A stretch of 50,960 nucleotides of DNA from CAZZHG01 sp964653655 (GCA_964653655.1 CAZZHG010000029.1:1-50960); one strand, 5' to 3'; numbered from the stretch's first letter, positions 1-8,122 are shown. Numbers and translations: made by a program. Notes: generated by a model not told the origin, from the letters alone.

Positions 1-48
1 GACAAAGACCTGCACTAGGTCAGGATCCGCACTCTTTCGTGTTGGATC

Positions 49-840
49 ATGCTCGCCGCGCGCGAGGCGTGTCTCTACTTCGGCAAAAACTCGATGCTGT
101 TTCTTTTCGCGAGTCTCAGCTTTTTCGGATTGAGGGAATTTCTCTCGCAAGTGCCGACCCGGGTCACCGATCGCCGGGTTCTGTTCTATTGCTTTCTCGC
201 CATTCCGATTCAGTTCTTTCTCATCTATAAGGAGTGGCTATTCGCCTTCGTCTGCTTCGTGCCCATTTACGGGCTGACGGTGATCGCGGTGCGGCTCATC
301 CTGACGGGAAAGCCGAAGGGGTTCGTGCTGGCTCTTTCGACGTTTCAGCTCGCTCTCGTCACGACGGTCTACTCCGTCGGCCACATCGCTTATCTCGCGC
401 TTCTTCGAAACGACGCCCCCTATGAAATCGTCGTGGGCGGCGTTCTCTTTCTCGTCGGGATTACGCAAGTGAACGACGTCTTTCAGTTCCTTTCCGGAAA
501 AGCCTTCGGCCGCAGAAAAATCGTCCCGCTGATCAGCCCGAAGAAGACCGTCGAGGGATTTCTGGGAGGTGTGATTCTGTCCTCCACGACCGCGGCCTTC
601 CTCGCTCCCATACTCACGCCCCTCAACCATTGGCAGGGAGTGCTCGCGGGAGCTTGTCTTTCCACCTTCGGATTCTTCGGCGACGTGCTTCTTTCCGCCA
701 TCAAGCGGGATCTCGAGATCAAGGACTTCAGCAAGCTGATCCCGGGGCACGGAGGCATCCTCGACCGCATAGATAGCCTCGTCATTTCGGCGCCGCTCTT
801 TTTTCATCTCATGAAAGCGCTACTGGGAGGAGTCAGCTGA
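49..840 (+). CDS. Phosphatidate cytidylyltransferase family protein (CdsA/YnbB-like)
   Basis: Integral membrane enzyme expected to make CDP-activated lipid from phosphatidate and CTP. The CdsA signature is intact at residues 216-242 (S..KR....KD, then PGHGG..DR.D), and the upstream LISPKKTVEG stretch (161-170) is also typical. Hydrophobic segments cover most of the 263 residues, consistent with about seven or eight membrane helices. The ATG at 49 is the first usual start after an in-frame TAG at 16-18 and has no clear Shine-Dalgarno. The residues encoded between that TAG and the ATG look like family N-terminal sequence, so the protein may be N-terminally short compared with about 290-300 residues in YnbB-like members. 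The stop overlaps the next start (TGATG), so the cassette is translationally coupled. Pairing with a YnbA-like transferase favours a YnbB-type role over the housekeeping CdsA. Confidence 0.85.
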   Translation: MLAAREACLYFGKNSMLFLFASLSFFGLREFLSQVPTRVTDRRVLFYCFLAIPIQFFLIYKEWLFAFVCFVPIYGLTVIAVRLILTGKPKGFVLALSTFQLALVTTVYSVGHIAYLALLRNDAPYEIVVGGVLFLVGITQVNDVFQFLSGKAFGRRKIVPLISPKKTVEGFLGGVILSSTTAAFLAPILTPLNHWQGVLAGACLSTFGFFGDVLLSAIKRDLEIKDFSKLIPGHGGILDRIDSLVISAPLFFHLMKALLGGVS

Positions 841-1211
841 TGCCCGAAACCCAGAGCCCGTCGCAGCTTCTGCCCATTTGCCTGAATCTGGTGGCGGCGG
901 GCATCGGCGCCTTCGGGCAATACTTCTACAAGAAGGGTTCGGCCCTGCTGACGGCGATTCCGGTCTGGAAGAACGTCGATCTGATCGTGGGGTGTCTGCT
1001 TTTTTGCGGAGTGATGGTGTTCTTCGTCGCTTCCTATCGACTCGGCGGGAAAATTTCCGTCGTATATCCGTTTTACGCGACCACGTTTCTTTGGAGCACC
1101 GCGATCGCCGTTTTTCTCGTCGGAGAAAGCGTAAGCGCGATGCAGTGGGCCGGGGTTCTGGCGGTCGTCGCCGGAGTAGCGGCTATAGCGGCGGGCCAAT
1201 CCGCCGGTTGA
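840..1211 (+). CDS. Small EamA/SMR-like four-helix membrane protein
   Basis: A 123-residue protein with four predicted helices (about 9-29, 46-66, 74-94, 100-119), which is half the size of a ten-helix EamA transporter and similar to EmrE or ArnE/ArnF. Residues fitting the drug/metabolite transporter fold include GQYFYKKGS after helix 1, SVVYPFYATTF entering helix 3 and a glutamate (E96) before helix 4. Its ATG overlaps the stop of the cytidylyltransferase gene, and the CDP-alcohol phosphatidyltransferase starts 10 bases after its stop. Known relatives of this size flip undecaprenyl-linked sugars or export cations. From its position between two lipid enzymes I infer a lipid- or headgroup-translocating role, but the substrate is unknown. 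Such proteins usually work as dimers. Confidence 0.75.
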   Translation: MPETQSPSQLLPICLNLVAAGIGAFGQYFYKKGSALLTAIPVWKNVDLIVGCLLFCGVMVFFVASYRLGGKISVVYPFYATTFLWSTAIAVFLVGESVSAMQWAGVLAVVAGVAAIAAGQSAG

Positions 1212-1221
1212 GGAGATTCCC

Positions 1222-1902
1222 ATGGGTGACAACGAGTCTCGGCGTCCTTTGAAGTCCCGGAACACGAGTTGGGCGAAGCTGTGCGCCTCGTGGCTACTGC
1301 GGCACAACATTCAACCCAACACCATTTCCGTCTTGAGTGTTTTCTTCGCTCTAGGGGCGGCCATCGCGCTTTGCGCTTCCGCGAAGGAGCTCGCGGAGCC
1401 GGGCTGCCGGCTGTGGTGCTTGGTGGGGGCGGTCGCGGGAATAGGTGGGCGGCTTCTCTGCAATCTTTTCGACGGAATGGTGGCGGTCGAGGGCGGAAAG
1501 AAGACTCCGACCGGAGAGCTGTATAACGATATTCCGGATCGAATCTCCGACATTCTGATCTTCGTCGGCTTGGGACGAGCGGCGACCGCCGGTGCCATCG
1601 ATGCGTCCTGTTGGAGTCAGATGGGCTGGATCGTGGCGTGCTTGGCGGTCTTCACCGCTTACCTTCGTTACCTGGGCGCGGCCTGCGGAACGAAGCACTA
1701 CTTCCTCGGACCGGGAGCGAAACAGCACCGCATGGCGGCCACCATAGCGGCCACCATCGCGACCGCCGTGCTCGAGCCAGGCGTTGTTCCTCTCGGCGAC
1801 TGTTACCGCGCCGGCCTTTGCTTCATCCTGGTGGCCACGATAATCAGCGCCATCCGCCGCACGCTTCGCATCGCCAGTGTATTGAAAGCGCCCAAGGCAT
1901 AG
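1222..1902 (+). CDS. CDP-alcohol phosphatidyltransferase family protein (YnbA-like)
   Basis: Membrane enzyme family that moves a phosphatidyl group from CDP-diacylglycerol to an alcohol. The family motif D-x2-DG-x2-AR-x8-G-x3-D-x3-D is recognisable at residues 81-106 but altered. The first Asp is Asn81 and the third is Asn102. The Arg is Val89. Asp84, Gly85, Ala88, Gly98 and Asp106 are kept. As I recall, E. coli YnbA carries the same two Asn changes, so this looks like a distinct subfamily rather than decay. Later basic residues (GAKQHRM, 165-171) fit the family. Length (226) is typical. It is the third gene of a coupled cassette with a CdsA-like enzyme and a small transporter. The acceptor alcohol cannot be told from sequence. 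Confidence 0.8.
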   Translation: MGDNESRRPLKSRNTSWAKLCASWLLRHNIQPNTISVLSVFFALGAAIALCASAKELAEPGCRLWCLVGAVAGIGGRLLCNLFDGMVAVEGGKKTPTGELYNDIPDRISDILIFVGLGRAATAGAIDASCWSQMGWIVACLAVFTAYLRYLGAACGTKHYFLGPGAKQHRMAATIAATIATAVLEPGVVPLGDCYRAGLCFILVATIISAIRRTLRIASVLKAPKA

Positions 1903-1975
1903 CCCCCACGCAAACTCTTCCGGCTCCGATTGCGCGGCAAAGGTGGGCAATGCTATACCCCGAGCGAGCTTGTTC

Positions 1976-2701
1976 ATGAAAAAACTGGTCGAAGGCATCA
2001 TCGAGTTTCGAAAGAAGGTTCAACCGGGTTACCGGGAGAAGTTCGCGCGTCTTGCCCTCGGCCAGTCCCCCGATACTCTTTTCATTGCCTGCTCCGATAG
2101 CCGCGTGGTGCCGAACACTTTCGCGTCCACGGATCCGGGCGACTTATTCGTCGTGAGAAACGTGGGGAACCTCATCCCCCGCTGCGGCACCGACGGCCAT
2201 TCGCAGGCGGACGAGTCGGAGGGTGCGGCCATCGAGTTCGCGGTGATGAGCCTGAAAGTTTCCGACATCATCGTGTGCGGGCATTCCGAGTGCGGCGCGA
2301 TGACTCATTTGTTGGACGGGCGCGAGAAAATTGCGGCGCCGAATCTAAAGGCCTGGCTGCGGCACGGGGAGCCGTCTCTCAAGCGGCTCGGCAAGGAGAA
2401 GTCCGATACCAAAGAGCGCATCAATTTGCTTTCTCAGAAGAACGTGCTTCAGCAGCTGGAAAACTTACGGACTTACCCGGTCGTGAAGGAGCTTCTGGCC
2501 GACGGCCGGCTCAAGTTGCATGGCTGGTGGTTCGAGCTCACCACGGCGAACGTCTATTCCTACGAGCCCGGCTCCGATCGTTTCGTGCTCATCGACGAAA
2601 AGGAAGCCATGCGCATGCTGGCTCGTCTCGCTAACGGTGAGGAGGAAGCCAAGCTTACAACGCCTCCGAAACGCGGCGGTAACTTCGACGTGCTTAACTA
2701 A
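1976..2701 (+). CDS. Beta-class carbonic anhydrase
   Basis: Interconverts CO2 and bicarbonate with a zinc ion. The ligands and catalytic dyad are visible: Cys39 with Asp41 and Arg43 in CSDSR, then His103 and Cys106 in GHSECGAM. The stretch RNVGNLIP (61-68) is also characteristic. At 241 residues it has normal beta-class length with a C-terminal extension after the core. I chose the ATG at 1976 (MKKLVEGIIEF) over a GTG at 1943 because the extra residues do not resemble the family and the upstream sequence lacks a better ribosome site. No signal peptide is seen, so it is probably cytoplasmic. The stop codon overlaps that of the convergent small gene by four bases, leaving no room for a terminator. 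Confidence 0.93.
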   Translation: MKKLVEGIIEFRKKVQPGYREKFARLALGQSPDTLFIACSDSRVVPNTFASTDPGDLFVVRNVGNLIPRCGTDGHSQADESEGAAIEFAVMSLKVSDIIVCGHSECGAMTHLLDGREKIAAPNLKAWLRHGEPSLKRLGKEKSDTKERINLLSQKNVLQQLENLRTYPVVKELLADGRLKLHGWWFELTTANVYSYEPGSDRFVLIDEKEAMRMLARLANGEEEAKLTTPPKRGGNFDVLN

Positions 2702-2958
2702 CAGTACCAGAGGCCCTGGTCCGCTTCCTTATCCGATTCGAGACGAGTCTCCACCACTTTCAAAATGGCGTTGCACTCTTCGTTCGAGGGTTTCATGAAG
2801 TGGCTCTTCATCTTTTCGTGAAGGGCTTTCACTTCGGTTTCCGGAAGGCCCCCGCGGCGGAACATTTCCAGCGTCGCGAACGCGATGGCTCCCATGCCCC
2901 CTTCCAGTTCCTTCGACCGATCGAGCAGGCTGTCGTAAAGCGCTTCTTGATTTTCCAT
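2698..2958 (-). CDS. Small hypothetical protein, 86 residues
   Basis: I do not recognise a family. The start is set by an AGGAG nine bases before the ATG at 2958; a longer frame exists upstream but lacks a ribosome site. The product begins MENQEALYDSLLD and is mostly helix-forming and charged, with no signal peptide or membrane segment, so it is likely cytoplasmic. It ends in GLWYC. Its stop overlaps the carbonic anhydrase stop (CTAA), and its start lies about 70 bases from the divergent NTF2-like gene, so it is probably a single-gene unit. The good ribosome site and start position support it as a real gene. Confidence 0.6.
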   Translation of the reverse strand: MENQEALYDSLLDRSKELEGGMGAIAFATLEMFRRGGLPETEVKALHEKMKSHFMKPSNEECNAILKVVETRLESDKEADQGLWYC

Positions 2959-3026
2959 GACCACTCTCCTGAAAAGGTTTCCGACAACGCTAACACGGAC
3001 TATTCTGTTTCCTAAAGGGGACTTCC

Positions 3027-3497
3027 ATGACGAAGCAGGCCATTCTCGGAATTTTGATGGGAGCATTCACGATGGTGTCATTTGGAACCAGCGATCCTAA
3101 AGCCGGAATCATCGAAACTCTTTCCAAGTTCCACGAAGCGGCTTCCAAGGCGGATGGGAGAACCTATTTTTCCCTCTTTGCGCCCGAAGGAATTTTCATC
3201 GGCACCGATGCGAGCGAACGTTGGACGGTCGCCGAGTTCAAGAAGTTCGCGGAGCCTCACTTTTCGAAGGGCAAGGGCTGGACGTATACGCCGGGAAAAC
3301 GAAACATCGATTTTTCTCCGTCGGGAGACGTCGCATGGTTCGACGAGATTCTCGATAGCAAGAGCTACGGCGTTTGCCGCGGTACGGGAGTGGTGCGCAG
3401 AATCGGCGGCTCGTGGAAAATCAGTCAGTACCATCTCACCATCCCAGTGCCCAACCCGCTCGCCGACAAGGTTGTCGAGCTGATCCGGCACCATTAA
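3027..3497 (+). CDS. Secreted NTF2-like (SnoaL/YybH-type) protein
   Basis: A 156-residue protein with an N-terminal hydrophobic stretch (about residues 4-19) that looks like a signal peptide, followed by an NTF2-like cone fold. The pattern LSKFHEAASKADGRTYFSLF (35-54) and the closing GGSWKISQYHLTIPVPNP (about 128-145) are typical of SnoaL-like or DUF4440-like domains, which serve as binding pockets or small enzymes. The ATG at 3027 is preceded by AAGGGG. It sits alone between a divergent small gene and a small charged protein. The ligand or reaction cannot be assigned. Confidence 0.75.
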   Translation: MTKQAILGILMGAFTMVSFGTSDPKAGIIETLSKFHEAASKADGRTYFSLFAPEGIFIGTDASERWTVAEFKKFAEPHFSKGKGWTYTPGKRNIDFSPSGDVAWFDEILDSKSYGVCRGTGVVRRIGGSWKISQYHLTIPVPNPLADKVVELIRHH

Positions 3498-3659
3498 GAG
3501 ACACCGTGAAGATAGCTACTCCATGAACGCGGCAATTCGCGTTCGATGTTCCAATTTGCATCAATGTGCTGGTTCGTAGGCGGCCGATCCCTCGTGGTTT
3601 GCTTCGGCACCGCGATTGCACTGGTGGCACGCGATCGAAACGCAACAAGGAGTACGAAC

Positions 3660-3794
3660 ATGTCCGAAAACCAAGAACAGAAAAAACCCATCAACAAACC
3701 AGCCGAAGGCCAGAAAGACCGCGAGAAGGATTTCGGTGGAGATCGCATGCCGGAGAGCGAAAAAGACTCTTCCGACGAAGACCGCAAGGTCTGA
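3660..3794 (+). CDS. Small, highly charged, probably disordered protein (44 residues)
   Basis: A short frame with a strong ribosome site: AAGGAG sits eight bases before the ATG at 3660. The product is almost entirely Lys, Glu, Asp, Gln, Ser and Pro (starts MSENQEQKKPINK, ends SDEDRKV), with no hydrophobic core, so it should be intrinsically disordered. A strong intrinsic terminator follows about 30 bases after the stop, so the unit looks like promoter, gene, terminator. I know no family; short hydrophilic proteins of this kind are sometimes stress or desiccation proteins, which is only a guess here. Confidence 0.55.
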   Translation: MSENQEQKKPINKPAEGQKDREKDFGGDRMPESEKDSSDEDRKV

Positions 3795-3822
3795 CGAGCG
3801 GAAGGCGAGTTGCTTAAGGTTA

Positions 3823-3862
3823 GCGGGGGAACGGAGTGCTATCCGCTCCCCCGCCCTTTTTT
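3823..3862 (+). terminator. Rho-independent terminator after the 44-residue gene
   Basis: GCGGGGGA pairs with TCCCCCGC (eight pairs), with an inner CGG/CCG after a short mismatch, and is followed by CC and a run of six T. Confidence 0.85.
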
Positions 3863-3920
3863 CAGAGGCGAGAAATGCAGTGGCCTTCATCTTGCACAAA
3901 AACCGGTCCAGGGAGGACTT

Positions 3921-4322
3921 ATGAAGTATCTGAACTCGCGAGTACACGGACTCATCGATTATGCCTTGGATTTCGTCTTACTAATTGCACCCACGGTGTT
4001 AGGGCTTTCGTCGACGGCCACGACCATATGTTACACCGTCGCCGCGCTCCATTTTCTGACGAGTGTGTGCACGAGATACGAATACAGCCTTTTCAAGCTC
4101 ATCCCGTTCCCTGTCCATGGTGCGATTGAGTTCGTGGCGTCCATCGCTCTGGCCGCCATGCCTTGGATAGCGGATTTTTCGGGATACGTCGTGGATCGCA
4201 ACTTCTTCGTCCTGACGGGCGTGGCTTTGTTCGCGGTCTGGTTGACGACGAATTACGGATCGCTCCGGAGCGTGAATATCCTGAAGGCGACGGACGACAT
4301 GACGTTCCGAAAAGCGAGCTGA
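3921..4322 (+). CDS. Small membrane protein with possible SPW-type repeats
   Basis: The start is fixed by GGGAGG five bases before the ATG at 3921. The product has 133 residues and four predicted helices arranged as two similar halves. The first half contains VHGLIDYALDFVLLIAPTVLG and the second VHGAIEFVASIALAAMPWIADF, so VHG followed by an acidic residue and a proline-containing segment recurs. This resembles the SPW repeat of small bacterial membrane proteins, but I cannot confirm it. Function is unknown. It follows the terminator at 3862 and so is probably transcribed alone. Confidence 0.65.
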   Translation: MKYLNSRVHGLIDYALDFVLLIAPTVLGLSSTATTICYTVAALHFLTSVCTRYEYSLFKLIPFPVHGAIEFVASIALAAMPWIADFSGYVVDRNFFVLTGVALFAVWLTTNYGSLRSVNILKATDDMTFRKAS

Positions 4323-4362
4323 TCCCTTGCGTTGGGCCGGGCTTCTCGGTTACCTGTGAGGC

Positions 4363-4884
4363 ATGGTCCCCAGGTTGGAAACCGAGCGCCTGATCCTTCG
4401 AGCCCATCGTCCCGAGGATTTCCCCGCGTGCGCCGCCATGTGGGCCGATCCGGCAGTCGTTCGGCATATCGGAGGAAGACTCTCGACTCCTTCAGAAGCC
4501 TGGGGCCGGATGCTTCGTTACGCCGGTCACTGGGAGTTTCTCGGTTTCGGCTATTGGGCCGTCGAGGAAAGGGCGACCGGAAAATTCGTGGGCGAGCTTG
4601 GGTTCGCCGATTTCAAAAGAGACGGCGTCGACTCCTTCAAAGGCCTTCCCGAAGTCGGCTGGGTTCTGGCGTCTCCTTTCCATGGAAAGGGCTTCGCCTC
4701 GGAGGCTCTTGCAAGGGCCGTCGAGTGGGGCGCGAAACATATTTCCAACCGCAAATGGGTTTGTCTCATCGAGCCCGCCAACCTGGCCTCGCTGAAGCTC
4801 GCCGGAAAATTCGGATTTCGCGAGTACGACAAAACTCTATACGGCGGATGTCCGGTGATTCTTCTCTCGCGCGAGGGAAAGTAA
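4363..4884 (+). CDS. GNAT N-acetyltransferase (RimJ/RimL-like)
   Basis: A 173-residue acetyl-CoA-dependent acetyltransferase of the Acetyltransf_3 type. It starts LETERLILRAHRPEDF (5-20), which is characteristic of RimJ/RimL/RimI-like enzymes. The acetyl-CoA pyrophosphate loop is HGKGFASEA (about 107-115), and a NLASLKLAGKFGF stretch marks the last helix before the final strand. The substrate is unknown. The DUF5946-like gene begins one base after the stop, so the two are probably co-transcribed. Confidence 0.85.
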   Translation: MVPRLETERLILRAHRPEDFPACAAMWADPAVVRHIGGRLSTPSEAWGRMLRYAGHWEFLGFGYWAVEERATGKFVGELGFADFKRDGVDSFKGLPEVGWVLASPFHGKGFASEALARAVEWGAKHISNRKWVCLIEPANLASLKLAGKFGFREYDKTLYGGCPVILLSREGK

Positions 4885-4885
4885 A

Positions 4886-5377
4886 ATGCCCGTCTGTCCG
4901 GATTGCCGAACCGACTTTCCCGAAACCGACGGGCCCGTGCACGAGTATCTGGGAGGAAGCGCCGGCTGCTGGAAAGCCTACGGAGAAGTTCTCGCCCGTG
5001 AGTACGGGGATTTTCGCTACATGGCCCATCATCGATGGACGGTAGACGCTTATGCGGCCCAGCACCCGGGGAAACCGGAGCCGAGATCGATTGCCTCCGT
5101 GCACTTGCATTTGATGGCGCTACATCTTCTTCTCGAAAGAAAACTCGAGCCGGCGGCCGTGACCTCCGCGCTTCAAGCCGTGACTCTCGATCGCAAGCGG
5201 CGGCTCGAGTGGCTTACTCCGCCGAAACAATCCGCCGCGGTTTGCGTCGCCGACATTCTTCGCTGCGAAACCCCCGAACAGCACGGCGTGGAAGTCAGAG
5301 CTTGGGCGGACGGCGTTTGGCGTTCGTGGTCCGCGCATCACGAAGCAATCCGCCGGCTCGCTCTCGAATTCATTTAA
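4886..5377 (+). CDS. DUF5946-like protein with an N-terminal Cys pair
   Basis: A 163-residue cytoplasmic protein beginning MPVCPDCRTDFPETDGPVHEY, followed by SAGCWKAYGEVLARE (31-45). CxxC near the start plus a CW...Y..v..rE segment matches my memory of the DUF5946 family. Later HLHLMALHLLLE and repeated Trp residues complete an all-helical domain. CxxC and the His-rich helix could bind a metal, but this is inference. The gene begins one base after the acetyltransferase stop. No function is known for the family. Confidence 0.6.
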   Translation: MPVCPDCRTDFPETDGPVHEYLGGSAGCWKAYGEVLAREYGDFRYMAHHRWTVDAYAAQHPGKPEPRSIASVHLHLMALHLLLERKLEPAAVTSALQAVTLDRKRRLEWLTPPKQSAAVCVADILRCETPEQHGVEVRAWADGVWRSWSAHHEAIRRLALEFI

Positions 5378-5513
5378 GGAACGTTGCAAAAAGACTCGTT
5401 CGCTTCTTGCCGCCGCGTTGCGTTTCGCAGCTAAGTTTTTTTCGGCCCGGGGGTGACTTGAGAGTTTTCTCGTGGATAATTCTTCCCGAACCTTTACGAA
5501 AGGACCTTACTCA

Positions 5514-6068
5514 ATGTTGAAAACTACTCTGTTCCTCGGTCTGTTTCTCTCCGCCATGGGCTTTGCCGCCGATCCTCCGCAGGATTGGACGAAGTACTCT
5601 ACTCCCGGCGAAAACCACAAGAAGCTCGCCGAGCTCGCGGGCAAATGGAACTACACCATTAAGTGGTGGATGAGCCCCGACGCGAAAGCCGAAGAGTCCA
5701 AAGGCAAAAGCTCGGCGCGCATGGTTTTCGGCAACCGCTTCCTCCACGAGCAGGTCACCGGCAAAATGGGCAAGGACAAGTTCGAAGGCGCGGGCCTCAC
5801 GGGCTTCGACACCATGAAGAACGAGTTCCAGGGCACCTGGGCCGACAGCATGGGCACGTCCATGATGTTCATGACGGGCACCCTGGAGGGCGACACCATG
5901 AAGATGGCCGGCACGATGTCCGATCCGATGACCGGTGAGAAGGACAAGAAAGTCCGCACCGAGCTCAAGTTCGTCGACAAGAACACGCACACCTACGCGA
6001 TGTTCACGAATGCACCGGACGGCAAAGAGTTCAAAGCCATGGAAATCGAGTACAAGCGCGCGAAGTAA
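5514..6068 (+). CDS. Secreted DUF1579-like protein
   Basis: A 184-residue protein with a signal peptide (MLKTTLFLGLFLSAMGFA, residues 1-18). The mature part matches the DUF1579 pattern: HKKLAELAGKWNYTIKWWM, then RFLHEQVTG, GLTGFDTMKNEFQGTWADSMG and a late GKEFKAMEIEY. Such proteins form a lipocalin-like barrel of unknown ligand. The ATG at 5514 has GAAAGGA upstream and gives a clean signal peptide; a longer frame from 5472 does not. The VOC gene follows within 10 bases and may be co-transcribed. Confidence 0.75.
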   Translation: MLKTTLFLGLFLSAMGFAADPPQDWTKYSTPGENHKKLAELAGKWNYTIKWWMSPDAKAEESKGKSSARMVFGNRFLHEQVTGKMGKDKFEGAGLTGFDTMKNEFQGTWADSMGTSMMFMTGTLEGDTMKMAGTMSDPMTGEKDKKVRTELKFVDKNTHTYAMFTNAPDGKEFKAMEIEYKRAK

Positions 6069-6076
6069 GCCGCTAC

Positions 6077-6463
6077 ATGCTCACTGCGATTACATCGATG
6101 GCCCTCGTCGTACGCGAGTACGACGAGGCCATCGCTTTTTATGTCGGTAAATTGGGCTTCGTTCTTCACGAAGATACCGACATGGGAGGCGGCAAGCGCT
6201 GGGTAACCGTCGGCCCGAAGGGCGACGGCTTCCGGCTACTGCTCGCGCGCGCCGTCAACGAAGAGCAAAAGCGCTCCGTCGGCAATCAAACAGGCGGCCG
6301 GGTTTTTCTCTTCGTACACACCAATAGCTTTGACACCGACTACGAGCGTTTTCGTTCCCAGGGGATTCGTTTTGTCCGGGAGCCCGTCAATGAAAGATGG
6401 GGCAAGGTCGCCGTCTTCGCCGATCTGTATGGCAATCTCTGGGATTTGATCCAACCCGCTTAA
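6077..6463 (+). CDS. VOC superfamily (glyoxalase/bleomycin-resistance-like) protein
   Basis: A 128-residue single VOC domain with paired beta-alpha-beta3 modules. Residues MLTAITSMALVVREYDEAIAFY form the first strand and helix; GGRVFLFVHTNSFDTDYERF begins the second module. The C-terminus GNLWDLIQPA corresponds to the usual GNxxELxQ metal strand but has Asp where many members have Glu. Members include dioxygenases, isomerases and antibiotic-binding proteins, and the substrate cannot be called. Its TAA overlaps the stop of the convergent TPR gene by four bases. Confidence 0.8.
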   Translation: MLTAITSMALVVREYDEAIAFYVGKLGFVLHEDTDMGGGKRWVTVGPKGDGFRLLLARAVNEEQKRSVGNQTGGRVFLFVHTNSFDTDYERFRSQGIRFVREPVNERWGKVAVFADLYGNLWDLIQPA

Positions 6464-7866
6464 GGCGACTTTGAAATCCGCCGTCTGACGAGAGTTTCCA
6501 GATTGTTCCTGAGGGTTAGGGAATCGGGCGAAAGCTCGAGGGCGTGGCGCAGCTCGTTCTCCGCTTCCTGAAACCGGCCTTGCTCCGCATGTAGAAGGGC
6601 CAGGTTGTTCGAGAAACGCGGGTCCTTCGGGTTCAGTTTGTTCGCCTCGCTCAAGGAAAGGATGGCATCGTTCGATTGCCCGGCCCGCACCTGCGCCATG
6701 CCGAGGCGGTAGAAATTTTCCGAGGTCGGCCGCACGTCCGCCATTCTCGAGTAAAGTGAGACGTCGTTTCGCCAATTTGGAATCTGAATCGTCGTCAGCA
6801 GCGCGATAATACCGACGAGAACGGCGGCGGCGGACTTCGAGTTCCGGAGCAAGTGGCCTACGACGAGAGCAAGGCCCAGCAGACTCAGATAGAGAAAGCG
6901 ATCGGCCGTCGTCGAATGAATCTGATGGAAGAAAGAGACCGCCCCGGAGACCGGCAGCCACGGGGTTAGAAAGAGAACTACTCCCGCCATGGCGATCCGA
7001 TGGCTTCGGTAGCGCCAAACGAAACCCACGAGCAGCAGCAGGGCCAGGAAGATTTTCACGGGACTTTCGGAGAGAACGGACGCGGGAGATCGTCCGTAGT
7101 CGAGGGTAAGGCCCACCGGCATCAGCGCTTTCGCGATGGAGAAGGTAAGGGAGTCACCGGCGACCACTATCCGATCGAGCCACGCGGGCGAGGGGCCAGG
7201 CTGAAGGGCTTTCGTCCACGCGAGCATTCCGGCGGAAAGCACGAGCCACGAGACGAGATAGGCGAGGCGAGGGCGCGGGGATTTTCCGGCCGCCCAAAGA
7301 AAGGCGGCCACCAGGATCGGTGTGACCGCGGCGACGGGTTTGGCGAGCAACGCGAGCAGAAAGACGAAGCTTGCCGCGCGCCACTTCTCACCGAGAGCAA
7401 GCCACGTACAAAGCAAAACGAAAGTTCCGGCGAAAACGTCCTTGAACGCCGTAATCCAGGCGACCGACTCCACTTGAATCGGATGGAGACCGAACACGAG
7501 CGCCGCCGCCGCTGCGCCGATCCGTCCAAACCCCACGCGCTGAAAGCAAAGAAAAGCTAGAAGCACGTTTAGAGAATGAAAAAACCAATTCAAGGAATGA
7601 AACCAGGCCGGACTCAGCTCGTCGAACCGAGAGAGGCTCGCTTTGGCCGTCGCCCACCACACCGAGTAGGTGGTCGGCATGTAGAGCCCCGGAACCTGGT
7701 ACGGCGAGGACCAAAGTTTGGAAAGACTTCCCCGCAGAATCGGGTTGGTAGCAACGTGAGCGGGATCATCGGCGGAAAGAAACGAAAATCCGATCACGGG
7801 AAGGAAGACGAGGGCCGTTAGAAGAGCCGCGCCAACGCCGAAGGACAGGGATTTCTCGCGGCTCAT
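6460..7866 (-). CDS. TMTC-like multi-pass membrane protein with C-terminal TPRs
   Basis: A 468-residue protein. The first ~380 residues hold about ten membrane helices, and the last ~85 form tetratricopeptide repeats (NFYRLGMAQVRAGQSNDAI, then RFSNNLALLHAEQGRFQEAE). The first extracytoplasmic loop has the acidic pair FLSADDPAHVATNP (about 29-42). This is followed by WFHSLNWFFHSLNVLLAF and a GLHPIQVESVAWI motif. That order matches the TMTC/O-mannosyltransferase-type GT-C family, in which DD is the catalytic site and TPRs face the substrate. It probably glycosylates proteins or other targets outside the membrane with a lipid-linked sugar donor, which is inferred. The ATG at 7866 begins a normal first helix. 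It is convergent with the VOC gene and divergent from the giant lipoprotein. Confidence 0.75.
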   Translation of the reverse strand: MSREKSLSFGVGAALLTALVFLPVIGFSFLSADDPAHVATNPILRGSLSKLWSSPYQVPGLYMPTTYSVWWATAKASLSRFDELSPAWFHSLNWFFHSLNVLLAFLCFQRVGFGRIGAAAAALVFGLHPIQVESVAWITAFKDVFAGTFVLLCTWLALGEKWRAASFVFLLALLAKPVAAVTPILVAAFLWAAGKSPRPRLAYLVSWLVLSAGMLAWTKALQPGPSPAWLDRIVVAGDSLTFSIAKALMPVGLTLDYGRSPASVLSESPVKIFLALLLLVGFVWRYRSHRIAMAGVVLFLTPWLPVSGAVSFFHQIHSTTADRFLYLSLLGLALVVGHLLRNSKSAAAVLVGIIALLTTIQIPNWRNDVSLYSRMADVRPTSENFYRLGMAQVRAGQSNDAILSLSEANKLNPKDPRFSNNLALLHAEQGRFQEAENELRHALELSPDSLTLRNNLETLVRRRISKSP

Positions 7867-8122
7867 TCGAGCAAAAGTAACATGCCCGCCCCTCGGAAAA
7901 CGGGCCGAATTTCCAAAAGTGCCGGATTTCCAGCAAAGCCATTCCCACCTTATAAGGCTCGGTTTTCAGCAACCGCCCGAACCTCGATTTTCTTAAACGG
8001 CTTGTTCCCCAAGGGTTGAGCCAAGTTACCCCCATTTTCGGGCGTCGCGAAAACCTACCGAAACTGTCTCGATGTGTGTGAAATTCCTCACAATAGTCCC
8101 TTTGGGGCACCGCATTGCACAG

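Noticed and set aside
3..230. Open frame in another register overlapping the start of the CdsA-like gene
   Set aside because: Could be the end of an upstream gene, but the product is Ser/Arg/Leu-rich without domain signs and overlaps the first helices of the CdsA-like gene by 180 bases.
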